From Gammaproteobacteria bacterium (lineage in GTDB: Bacteria > Pseudomonadota > Gammaproteobacteria > Pseudomonadales > Azotimanducaceae), in the NCBI GenBank assembly GCA_021773565.1, contig JAJFJZ010000019.1, positions 1 to 59,332 of the forward strand: 59,332 nt of DNA, given 5' to 3'. Shown piece by piece: positions 46,322 through 54,612 of the stretch. Below the pieces are notes generated by a model that made no database searches, was not told where the DNA came from, and saw nothing but the letters and a program-made list of their open reading frames with translations. Made by a program: the position numbers and the translations under genes. The first letter of the stretch is position 1, and every line of letters begins with the position of its first letter.

Positions 46322-49066
46322 ATGCTGAACACTGTATCGAGATTAGCAGAGCCAGCAAGTGACCAGCAAGTGAATAGTACTCGGCAAATACCGGAATATG
46401 TACCCCGCCTGATTAAGTTTGACCAGCAGTTGGGCGAGCTGTGTATTGATGCGCTGGTATTAACGCCTAATAATCGCCTTGCAGATGCGCTGAGACAGGC
46501 TTTTGTCCAGTTTCAGTTAGATGCGGGCAATACAGCATGGAGAACCGCCAGAATTCACTCATTTGGTGAGTTTCTTCCCACTTATTATGCTCGTTTGCAG
46601 AATGCCTGGCCTAAAGCATTCGCTGCCCTCCCACTGAATAATGCCCAACAACGACTGGTTTGGTTAGCCAGCCTTCCTGAAGTGAAATCAGCGGATGAGC
46701 ATCCGGACTGGCTCGCACTATCCAGGCTTGCCATAGATGGCTGGGCCACTCTTAACGAGTGGCACATTGATATCGAGACACATCAGTTCCAGCTGAATGA
46801 TACCAGTGCTTTTTACCAGAACTGGACCCGTTTATTTAAGAAACGCCTGCGCAAAAACAACTGGATTACCCACAGTGAACTTCCAGATGCGATACGACTG
46901 GCTATGCCACGTGGCATCGAATTTCTACCTCCCGCAATCGTTTTATATGGTTTTGAGACGGAAACCCGACAACAATCAGCATTGATGAATACCCTTGAAT
47001 CCAGTGGACTGGAAATTGTCCGCAAAAAAATCATAACGATCCGGGACGCAGGCAGACTGAAACACCCTAAGGACTCTTATCAACACACTGAGGATCGCTA
47101 TACTCGCGTTCATCAACTGGCGGATGAGGATTCGGAACTCGCCCATGCAGCAAACTGGGCTCGTCGCTTGGTAGATAATAACCAACAAACAAATCTGCCA
47201 TCCGTTGGAATCATCGTACCGGACCTGGAACTTCAACATGCCCGAATTGTACGGCAGTTTGATACGGTATTTTCCCCTTCGTCAGAAGATACTGACCCGA
47301 TGTTACGCAGTTACAATATTTCCGGGGGTACGTCACTTAAACGTAGCACCGTATGTAGTGATGCACTCAGGCTTTTGCGCTGGGCAGCGACAGCCCTTCG
47401 CCCGGAAGAATTCGCAAGGCTTAGGGAATCTCCCTATCTGAATTTGTCTGGCCTGGAAAAGATAAATTTCTCAAGAAATTTTCCAATTAGCATGCCGTAC
47501 ACCAACCGCAAAATCGAATCCGCCGTTTTGCGGAAAATTTCTACCATTGAAGCAATAAAAAACCCTGGAGATCTCCCCCTCTCAAAATGGTCAGAGGTGT
47601 TTTTGGAAATCCTGGAAATGGCCCAGTGGCCGATTGTGGGAACATTGGAAAGCATTCATTTTCAAGCTGCCGAACGGTTTCGTCGCATTCTTGAAGAACT
47701 GAAAAATGACGTGGACATAATTGGCCCCTGTGATTTGACAAGTGCTGTAGCGCATTTGGAGTCGTTAGCGGAGCAGGTTAGGTATTCACCAGAATCCTCT
47801 GAAGTGCCCGTTCAAATCATGACCGCACTTGAAGCAGATGGTCTGAGTTTTGACTATGTTTGGCTCCTGGGTTTTCACAATCGCGCCTGGCCAGCAATCC
47901 CCACGACAAACCCCTTTATTCCAAGAAGTTTGTTACTGGAAAAGAATATACCCAGGTCAAGTTTGCAAAGCGAACTGGCCTTTGCGCAGAGATATATCGG
48001 AAATTTGCTGGATCATTGCGAAAGGGTGATATTTTCCTATGCCAGCTATTCAGGGGATGAGGAGTTTAGTGCTAGCAAACTGGTCAATGCACCAGTAACC
48101 AGAATTGGGGAAAGTGGTCCTGGATCTTTATCTCATCCGCTTGCAGAAAGCCTGTCCCTGATATTGGAAGACTACAATGATTTTCAGGCAACTGAATTTA
48201 CATCGGACACAAAAACGAAGGGCGGGAGTAGTTTACTCAGAGATCAATCGAATTGCCCATTTCTTGCGCTGGCCAATTATCGTCTGAAAGCGTCAACGAA
48301 AAATCTGCAGGAAGCTTTTCCAGATGCTTCGGATCGCGGCAGCATTTTGCACAAGGTATTGGAACTATTTTTTACCAGAGTAGAAAGCCAGGAAGCGTTA
48401 ACCATTTTGGCACCAGCAGAACGCACAGAAATATTAAAGGAGATAATTGATTTCTGCATTACAGAAAATTTTGCGCGGTTTCCCAAACCATTTCGCAAGA
48501 GAGAAGTGACGCGACTACTGGATCTGGCGCAAGAATGGCTAGTTGTGGAACTGCAACGTCCCCCATTTCGAGTGCTCGGCAATGAACAGGCGATGGAGTG
48601 CGATATAGCCGGTCTAAGACTGGATACCCGTATAGACCGTATTGATGTAGACGAAGTAACCGGCGAGCACATAATTATCGATTACAAGACCGGTGCGGTA
48701 AATGTAAAGGACTGGGGTGGTAGCCGTCCAAAGCAACCGCAGCTTCCCATGTACGCCCTGTTCAACAACCAAACCAAATCCTTATTCTATGCCCGTGTGA
48801 AGACCGGGGAATGCAAATATATGGGAATATCGGAAACCTATACACCTGACAATGGAAAAGGGATACAGCTGTCAGGTTTTGCAGATTTGGGCGCAGAAAA
48901 CTGGAAATCCTTGCTCGGGAACTGGAGGTTCGCACTTTCTTCACTCTCAAAAGAGTTTCAGAGTGGATATGCAGAGGTACGCCCGGTTAATCGCAAGATT
49001 TGTGAGTACTGTGAATATCAGTCTCTATGCAGAATTACTGCGCAGGGAAAATTGTCTAATGAGTAA
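46322..49066 (+). CDS. PD-(D/E)XK nuclease, AddB-like DNA repair protein
   Basis: The 914-residue protein starts at ATG 46322 (MLNTVSRLAEPA); no clear ribosome-binding site is seen. Its N-terminal part (LTPNNRLADALRQAF) is an inactive helicase-like domain. Its C-terminus has a RecB-type nuclease with GSILHKVLELFF (near residue 675), HIIIDYKTGAV (near residue 786), and cysteines in CPFLAL and CEYCEYQSLC that suggest an iron-sulfur cluster as in AddB. It overlaps the next gene by eight bases, and together they resemble AddAB double-strand break processing enzymes known as a probable DNA repair pair in beta- and gammaproteobacteria. Confidence 0.88.
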   Translation: MLNTVSRLAEPASDQQVNSTRQIPEYVPRLIKFDQQLGELCIDALVLTPNNRLADALRQAFVQFQLDAGNTAWRTARIHSFGEFLPTYYARLQNAWPKAFAALPLNNAQQRLVWLASLPEVKSADEHPDWLALSRLAIDGWATLNEWHIDIETHQFQLNDTSAFYQNWTRLFKKRLRKNNWITHSELPDAIRLAMPRGIEFLPPAIVLYGFETETRQQSALMNTLESSGLEIVRKKIITIRDAGRLKHPKDSYQHTEDRYTRVHQLADEDSELAHAANWARRLVDNNQQTNLPSVGIIVPDLELQHARIVRQFDTVFSPSSEDTDPMLRSYNISGGTSLKRSTVCSDALRLLRWAATALRPEEFARLRESPYLNLSGLEKINFSRNFPISMPYTNRKIESAVLRKISTIEAIKNPGDLPLSKWSEVFLEILEMAQWPIVGTLESIHFQAAERFRRILEELKNDVDIIGPCDLTSAVAHLESLAEQVRYSPESSEVPVQIMTALEADGLSFDYVWLLGFHNRAWPAIPTTNPFIPRSLLLEKNIPRSSLQSELAFAQRYIGNLLDHCERVIFSYASYSGDEEFSASKLVNAPVTRIGESGPGSLSHPLAESLSLILEDYNDFQATEFTSDTKTKGGSSLLRDQSNCPFLALANYRLKASTKNLQEAFPDASDRGSILHKVLELFFTRVESQEALTILAPAERTEILKEIIDFCITENFARFPKPFRKREVTRLLDLAQEWLVVELQRPPFRVLGNEQAMECDIAGLRLDTRIDRIDVDEVTGEHIIIDYKTGAVNVKDWGGSRPKQPQLPMYALFNNQTKSLFYARVKTGECKYMGISETYTPDNGKGIQLSGFADLGAENWKSLLGNWRFALSSLSKEFQSGYAEVRPVNRKICEYCEYQSLCRITAQGKLSNE

Positions 49067-52000
49067 ATTAATTTCTCCGCCTGACCAACACCAACGCGAT
49101 ATGGCACTGGACATCCACTCAAGTTTTGTAGTGCGTGCACCAGCAGGATCCGGAAAAACCACCCTGCTGGTAGCAAGATACCTGCACCTGCTTAGTGTTG
49201 TAGCAAACCCCGAGGAAATTCTTGCTATAACTTTTACCCGTAAAGCTGCCGCTGAAATGCGCGCCCGCGTAATCGAAAAGCTTATTCAGGGGGATGATAA
49301 ATATAGCCTCGCAGCCAGGGCTGCAGATAAAAACAATCAATGGCAGTTGTTGGAGAACCCGAATCGACTCAAGATACAAACTATCGATAGTTTTAATTCT
49401 ACTCTGGCAAACAGCTTTCCATTGCAGAGTCAGTTGTCCCCGGACCTGAATGTAAGCGATTCCAGCCAACAGCTTTACGAACTGGCAGTGCAACGCCTGT
49501 TCGATAAGCTGTACACAAGAAGTGATAAAAGCGAGCTCTTTCAAGCTCAAACCGAAATCATTGCTGATCTGTTGGCAATACTTGGCAATGACTTTTCTCG
49601 GGCAGGCCGAATGCTCGTAAAAATGATGTCCAAAAGAGACCAGTGGCTGGAACATACGGCGCATATTCTAACAAATGTACTCTCCTCCGGACTTACCGAA
49701 GAACAAGCCATTAACGGGCTCTTCGAAAAAAATGTTGCTCAGCTTAATGCCAGGAGCACAGCACTTTTTTTGGATCGGCTTTCCCTAGCCGAACAAAATG
49801 AACTCGGAGCTCTATTTCAGTATTCCCAGGCAAACCTGAATGCAAACAAAAGCGAAAAAACGGGAGCAGAAGTTCTCGAGTTTCAGCGCAACGGACTACC
49901 ATTGGTGCCGCATCAATGGCGCGCCCTTGGAGAACTGTTAACGACAGCTAAACATTTGGCAAGAAAAACGGTAACAGTAGCGCAGGGTTTCCCACCCGGA
50001 GCCGGAGAAAAGCGTGAAATGAAAAACCGAATGATTGAATTTCTGCGCAACTGTATTGTCGATTTACCGGATCTAAAGAATCTCAGGCTTATTCCAGACA
50101 TTACCGCGTCCACAGAAGAAGCACACCACTTATTCACCCTGTGCGCGGGATTGTCTCTTTCTGCTCTTGAATTGCAACGGGTTTTTACCGATGAAGGCAA
50201 AATTGATTACACGCAGATGTCGATTGCCGCGCTTCAGGCTCTCGGGGATGCTGACAATATAACAGACATAGCGTTAACCCTGGATTACAGAATAAAACAC
50301 TTGTTGATAGACGAGTACCAGGATACTTCCTGGTTTCAGAATGAACTATTGTTGCGCCTTACCCGGGAGTGGCAATCTGACCAGGGTCGATCGTTTTTTG
50401 CGGTGGGTGACCCGATGCAATCAATCTACCGGTTTCGTGACGCTGACGTTGCCTTGTTTATGCGTAGCACGCACATGCAGTTTGGCACCCTCTCCCCGGA
50501 AGCCGTTGTATTGACAGCCAATTTCAGGTCTTCTCCCGAACTGGTAGACTGGTTTAACAGGGTTTTCACACACAGCTTTGGAAGCTTTGCGGATTCCAAC
50601 CTCGGTAAAGTTCCTTATCAAAACGCCGACAATGCGCGCCCTGACCTTGCCAACAAGAATGATCCCTGTGTAACGCTTGATCTTTTCTCTGGTGACGGGG
50701 CTAAAACTTCGGAAGCCGAATTTATCTCACAAAAGATATCAAAATTGCAGGCAACAACACCGAACGCAAATATTGCCCTACTGGTTCGAAGCAGGGCGCA
50801 TACAAATGAAGTTATCGGGCAATTGGATGCGCACCACATCGCCTGGCAGGGAACAGACATTGATTCCCTAAAAGAAGAACCGGCGGTGATGGATCTACTA
50901 ACTATCATCAAAATGCTCTGGCAACACGACTCCATCATCCCTTGTCTGGCCTTTTTTCGTAGCCCCATGCTCGGAATCGAGCTGCCTGATCTGCTGATTC
51001 TTTCCCAATATATACATCAGCAGGCACTTTCAGGCAGCAAGCCTATCGAAAGTCTAATCGGAATAGATACCTATCTAACAAATCCGAGTCTTTCCAGTCG
51101 AGCCAGAAAGGCGCTTTCACGCAATATCACCAGCCTGGCTAACGCGCGTCATAAAATTGGCAAAGTATTACCGCGACAAATTCTGGAACAACTGTGGATT
51201 CGTCTGGGCGGCTATGAGATATACACTTCCTATAGAGCGCGGACGGCTTGCACAAGGTTACTGGATCTGGTCGAGAAACAAGCCGAATGGGGAAGTCTGT
51301 ACGAACTGGATATTCAGGAGCTGGAACTTCAGGTAGATGCTCTGTATCAGGAGAATGCACCGGTAGAAGGCGCTGTTCAGGTAATGACCATACATAAATC
51401 CAAAGGGCTACAATTTGACCACGTGTTCCTCCCTTCCCTCGCAAGTACGACCAGATCCCGAGACAAGGAACTTCTGCGTTGGCGGCTGGATGGTGATGCC
51501 CTGTTAATGGCCTCTTCCTTAAGCAATGGTCCCGGATCTCTATACGCATGGCTTGACGCGGAAGATGCGGAACGTGAAGCAAATGAAACCCGGCGCTTAC
51601 TCTACGTTGCATGTACCAGAGCCTGCCTTTCCCTGCATCTAAGTGCTTGCATGGAACCCGACAAAGCTCCGACCAAAAACAGCTTGCTCGCACCAATCTG
51701 GGCTTGTGTTAAAGAGGAGGCAATTTGGCATGAACAAGGCAAATCAAATGCCGATGTCGATGAAGCGCTTCCTGGTATTACCGCCCCATCCGCGGTGCAG
51801 TACTGGCGCCTGCCAGAAGCATGGCAATGGCAGCTACCGCCAGGCACCCCGGCCAATCTTTTCCTGGGCAACAGAACGGCTGATTCTGAAAGCGTACGCC
51901 TGGAGGATGGTCGCACCAGCCCGGAAGGTCCCGAGATTGTACTTGGACTCCTGGTACATGAAATATTGCATGACATTAGCCTTAAGTTTCCGAGCAAGCA

Positions 52001-52469
52001 TGAACAGTACATTCAAACTCACACGCACACCTGGCGGTCTCGGCTAATTATGTTGTCCAGTTTACAGTCTGATAAAAACCTGGATATCGATTGTTTGCTG
52101 GAGAGGGTCCTGTCCCAGATAACGGCCATTCTGGAAGATCCGGATGGGCAGTGGTTGTTAAGGTCTCATCATGAAGAATCCCTCTCCGAGGCTCCTTTTA
52201 CCGGATATTACAATGGATCTTTGGTAAACGTAGTTGTAGATCGTACCTTTGTCGATGACACAGGTACGCGCTGGATCATTGATTATAAGTCCTCCCTAAA
52301 ACCTGAAGACATGGATGCCGATAGTTTTGTTAAGCAACATGTACAGTGGCATACTCCGCAACTGCGAAAATATTCTGCTCTTTTGTCCTCCTGGAAACCT
52401 GGTCCCGTTAAAACTGCATTGTATTTTACCGACCTTCCACAATTACGCGTTCTTGAATCCATCCCCTAA
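49059..52469 (+). CDS. UvrD-family helicase/exonuclease, AddA-like
   Basis: The 1136-residue protein starts at ATG 49059, overlapping its partner. It has Walker A VRAPAGSGKTTLLVARYL (near residue 28), ITFTRKAAAEM (motif Ia), LLIDEYQDTSWFQNE (motif II near residue 419), VMTIHKSKGLQFDHVFLP (motif V region near residue 775) and a C-terminal PD-(D/E)XK nuclease with RWIIDYKSS near residue 1070. This is the order of AddA. The pair with the preceding nuclease probably unwinds and resects DNA ends. No RecBCD gene is seen in the window. Confidence 0.92.
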   Translation: MSKLISPPDQHQRDMALDIHSSFVVRAPAGSGKTTLLVARYLHLLSVVANPEEILAITFTRKAAAEMRARVIEKLIQGDDKYSLAARAADKNNQWQLLENPNRLKIQTIDSFNSTLANSFPLQSQLSPDLNVSDSSQQLYELAVQRLFDKLYTRSDKSELFQAQTEIIADLLAILGNDFSRAGRMLVKMMSKRDQWLEHTAHILTNVLSSGLTEEQAINGLFEKNVAQLNARSTALFLDRLSLAEQNELGALFQYSQANLNANKSEKTGAEVLEFQRNGLPLVPHQWRALGELLTTAKHLARKTVTVAQGFPPGAGEKREMKNRMIEFLRNCIVDLPDLKNLRLIPDITASTEEAHHLFTLCAGLSLSALELQRVFTDEGKIDYTQMSIAALQALGDADNITDIALTLDYRIKHLLIDEYQDTSWFQNELLLRLTREWQSDQGRSFFAVGDPMQSIYRFRDADVALFMRSTHMQFGTLSPEAVVLTANFRSSPELVDWFNRVFTHSFGSFADSNLGKVPYQNADNARPDLANKNDPCVTLDLFSGDGAKTSEAEFISQKISKLQATTPNANIALLVRSRAHTNEVIGQLDAHHIAWQGTDIDSLKEEPAVMDLLTIIKMLWQHDSIIPCLAFFRSPMLGIELPDLLILSQYIHQQALSGSKPIESLIGIDTYLTNPSLSSRARKALSRNITSLANARHKIGKVLPRQILEQLWIRLGGYEIYTSYRARTACTRLLDLVEKQAEWGSLYELDIQELELQVDALYQENAPVEGAVQVMTIHKSKGLQFDHVFLPSLASTTRSRDKELLRWRLDGDALLMASSLSNGPGSLYAWLDAEDAEREANETRRLLYVACTRACLSLHLSACMEPDKAPTKNSLLAPIWACVKEEAIWHEQGKSNADVDEALPGITAPSAVQYWRLPEAWQWQLPPGTPANLFLGNRTADSESVRLEDGRTSPEGPEIVLGLLVHEILHDISLKFPSKHEQYIQTHTHTWRSRLIMLSSLQSDKNLDIDCLLERVLSQITAILEDPDGQWLLRSHHEESLSEAPFTGYYNGSLVNVVVDRTFVDDTGTRWIIDYKSSLKPEDMDADSFVKQHVQWHTPQLRKYSALLSSWKPGPVKTALYFTDLPQLRVLESIP

Positions 52470-52565
52470 TACTTGCTTTCCAGCACGACAAGCGTTACAA
52501 CTACTTCTATGGATCGACCAATGCACATATTGCAGGATTTCCTGCCAGCCAGGCGTGGTACAAGC

Positions 52566-52619
52566 ATGAACACAGGCGCACCGTGGCGTAGCTGTTGGTA
52601 TTATTTTTTTATGTACTGA
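52566..52619 (+). CDS. Aromatic leader peptide of the DAHP synthase attenuator
   Basis: ATG 52566 opens a 17-codon frame MNTGAPWRSCWYYFFMY and stops at TGA 52619. Seven of 17 residues are aromatic: two Trp, three Tyr, two Phe, with five in a row (WYYFF). Such clustered codons for the end products of a pathway are the hallmark of ribosome-mediated attenuation (as in trp, phe and his leaders). The gene that follows makes the first step of all three aromatic amino acids. The ribosome-binding site is weak (AGG about 12 bases upstream). Stalling over these codons when charged Trp, Tyr or Phe tRNA is scarce would favour the antiterminator. Confidence 0.8.
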   Translation: MNTGAPWRSCWYYFFMY

Positions 52620-52644
52620 CATCGTGCTGCACTCTTGATATTTG

Positions 52645-52669
52645 AAGGCAGCAGGGGCTGCCTTTTTTT
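52645..52669 (+). terminator. Intrinsic terminator 1 of the aro attenuator
   Basis: AAGGCAGC (52645-52652) pairs with GCTGCCTT (52657-52664) around a four-base loop, AGGG, and a run of seven T follows (52663-52669). This is a strong canonical terminator. Confidence 0.88.
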
Positions 52670-52672
52670 ATG

Positions 52673-52700
52673 CCTCGAAAAGAATTTCGGGGTTTTTTTT
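52673..52700 (+). terminator. Intrinsic terminator 2 of the aro attenuator
   Basis: CCTCGAAA (52673-52680) pairs with TTTCGGGG (52685-52692), one G-T wobble, around AGAA, followed by eight T (52693-52700). It stands only 25 bases before the aroG start, so it must be read through for aroG expression. Confidence 0.82.
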
Positions 52701-52724
52701 GGTTTTTTGGATTGGAGATGTTAA

Positions 52725-53804
52725 ATGAGCCGGCTATTGGACAACGTAAACGTTCTGGCGCAGGAAAAACTTGAAACACCCGAGCACCTTAAGAATGAGT
52801 TGCCACTGTCAATCGAAGCACAGAATTTCATTTCCCAGGCGCGACGGGACATACAGGATGTAATACATCGTCGAAATCATCGTATGCTTGTTGTAGTTGG
52901 TCCCTGCTCGATTCACGATCCTCTTGCTGCGATGGACTATGCAAAACGCCTGGAAGAATTTGCGCCCAAAGTCGATTCCAGCCTGTTACTGGTGATGCGT
53001 GCGTATTTTGAAAAACCACGTACAACAACGGGCTGGAAAGGTCTGATTAACGATCCGTATCTTGACGACAGTTTCAAAATACAAGAGGGCTTGAAAATTG
53101 CCAGAAAGCTGTTAATCGATATTACTGAACTTGGTGTTCCCCTGAGCACAGAGGCACTGGACCCTATTTCTCCACAATATATTCAGGATCTGATCGCGTG
53201 GTCGGCTATTGGAGCACGCACAACAGAATCACAAACACATCGCGAAATGGCGTCCGGTCTATCTTGTGCGGTAGGCTTTAAAAATGGTACTGACGGAGGT
53301 CTGGAAGTTGCAGTAAATGCCCTGAAATCTGTTTCGAGCCCGCACCGGTTTCTGGGTATTAATTCCCAGGGACAGGTTTCCGTTTTTCACACACGAGGAA
53401 ACCCCAATGCGCACATTGTTCTCAGAGGAGGAGATAACCTGGTAAATTATGATGAGGCGAGTATTTCCAGCTGTGAGCAAGTTCTGGAAAAGGCAGGACT
53501 TGGACTGAATATCATGGTTGATTGCAGTCACGCCAACTCCCTGAAACAGCACCAAAACCAACTGGTAGTAATGCAGGATATTAAGAAACAACTGCTGGCA
53601 GGAAACAATTCCATTATAGGTTTTATGCTGGAAAGTAACCTTGTTGCGGGGCAACAAAAAATTCCGAGTGATCCGGCAAAACTTCAGTACGGTGTATCAA
53701 TTACAGATGCCTGCATAGACTGGAAATCTACCCAGGATGCATTGCTGGATTTTTCAGAACAGGTAGGAGAAACACTTAAACAAAGAGCACTTACCAGCCA
53801 ATAA
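52725..53804 (+). CDS. aroG: DAHP synthase (AroF/AroG/AroH family, class I)
   Basis: The 359-residue protein has LVVVGPCSIHDPLAAMDYAKRL (near residue 55), MRAYFEKPRTTTGWKG (near residue 90), GARTTESQTHREMASGLSC (near residue 165) and VDCSHANSLKQ (near residue 265), all class I DAHP synthase motifs. It condenses phosphoenolpyruvate and erythrose 4-phosphate, the first step of aromatic amino acid synthesis. GGAG lies seven bases before ATG 52725. Which aromatic end product feeds back cannot be read, so the symbol is the family's generic one. Regulation by the attenuator upstream is strongly suggested. Confidence 0.95.
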   Translation: MSRLLDNVNVLAQEKLETPEHLKNELPLSIEAQNFISQARRDIQDVIHRRNHRMLVVVGPCSIHDPLAAMDYAKRLEEFAPKVDSSLLLVMRAYFEKPRTTTGWKGLINDPYLDDSFKIQEGLKIARKLLIDITELGVPLSTEALDPISPQYIQDLIAWSAIGARTTESQTHREMASGLSCAVGFKNGTDGGLEVAVNALKSVSSPHRFLGINSQGQVSVFHTRGNPNAHIVLRGGDNLVNYDEASISSCEQVLEKAGLGLNIMVDCSHANSLKQHQNQLVVMQDIKKQLLAGNNSIIGFMLESNLVAGQQKIPSDPAKLQYGVSITDACIDWKSTQDALLDFSEQVGETLKQRALTSQ

Positions 53805-53832
53805 ATATGCTTATCCAACCATGAACAGTAAT

Positions 53833-54411
53833 CTAGTAATATGCATGTTCAGTTACAGAGTGATCAGTAGAATCTTCAATGGCCGTAAGTTCCGGTATCT
53901 GTGCCAACAGGGTTTTTTCAACGCCGTTCTTTAGCGTTATATCCACAGCTGCACAACCCTGGCATCCTCCACCAAACTGAAGTACGGCTACACCTCCATC
54001 TAGAATTTCAAGGAGCGTTACCATTCCACCATGGGCTGCCAAGCCCGGGTTAATTTCGTTATGCAGCACGTAATTAACCTTGTCTTCCAGCGGCGAGTTT
54101 TCATCGATATTTGGCAGGCGTGAATTAGGTGCCTTAATGGTGAGCTGGCCGCCCATCTTATCTTCCTGGTAATCCACCTTTGCATCGATAAGAAACGGCG
54201 CACTCCGTAACTCAAACCAGGCGGAAAAGCCGGGGTAATCAACTCTTTCATCATCATCCTGCTCTTCTCCAGGACGACAATAGGCTATACACGTCTCCGC
54301 ATACGGTGTGCCAGGCTGAGAAACAAAAATACGAATTGCAGTATCTGCACCCTCCTGTTTGCCAAGTAATTCTGCAAGATATGCCTGTGCGGGTTTGGAT
54401 ATTTCAACCAT
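53833..54411 (-). CDS. nfuA: Fe/S biogenesis protein NfuA
   Basis: The 192-residue protein has an A-type carrier-like N-terminal domain (without its cysteines) and a C-terminal Nfu domain with the CxxC in FGGGCQGCAAVD (near residues 149-152), preceded by INPGLAAHGGMVTLLEI. It assembles and delivers 4Fe-4S clusters. It lies between aroG and metH; MetH itself needs no cluster. The length fits E. coli NfuA (191). Confidence 0.96.
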   Translation of the reverse strand: MVEISKPAQAYLAELLGKQEGADTAIRIFVSQPGTPYAETCIAYCRPGEEQDDDERVDYPGFSAWFELRSAPFLIDAKVDYQEDKMGGQLTIKAPNSRLPNIDENSPLEDKVNYVLHNEINPGLAAHGGMVTLLEILDGGVAVLQFGGGCQGCAAVDITLKNGVEKTLLAQIPELTAIEDSTDHSVTEHAYY

Positions 54412-54514
54412 TGTTAATTCCGAGTAAAACAGTCGGGTATTTTAGTCTCAATTCACCCAAATTGTATAGAACCCGGTGTTTTATAGAGAATCTGAGTAAA
54501 TGTTAGGCTACTAT

Positions 54515-54560
54515 ATGAATTCCACTCATGCCTACCGTAGTAAAACCCATTTGAATTCAT
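54515..54560. promoter_or_regulatory. Inverted repeat ATGAATTC upstream of metH, possible regulator site
   Basis: ATGAATTC (54515-54522) and GAATTCAT (54553-54560) are inverted copies 30 bases apart. The left arm overlaps TGAATTCCACTCA, one base off the MetR consensus TGAAN5TTCA, so MetR binding is possible but the match is weak. Confidence 0.25.
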
Positions 54561-54612
54561 ACAGCTATGCGTGGACAATTCTTATCCGCCCTGCCCCGGC
54601 ACATGACAATAA

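Larger units (their letters stand above)
52625..52700 (+). promoter_or_regulatory. Attenuator: competing antiterminator and two terminators upstream of aroG
   Basis: TGCTGC (52625-52630), just after the leader peptide stop, can pair with GCAGCA (52648-52653), which is also part of the 5' arm of terminator 1. This makes the two structures mutually exclusive. Two terminator hairpins follow. A possible promoter is TTGCTT (52473-52478) with TACAAC (52496-52501), spacing 17, which is weak. The element fits the textbook layout leader peptide, antiterminator, terminator, gene. Confidence 0.7.

Noticed and set aside
49119-49664. 181-codon open frame on the minus strand in the AddA-like gene
   Set aside because: Antisense to the helicase motifs; no domain or start signal.
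54412-54612. Cobalamin or SAM riboswitch upstream of metH
   Set aside because: No B12-box or SAM-riboswitch core was seen in the 200 bases; only a weak inverted repeat.
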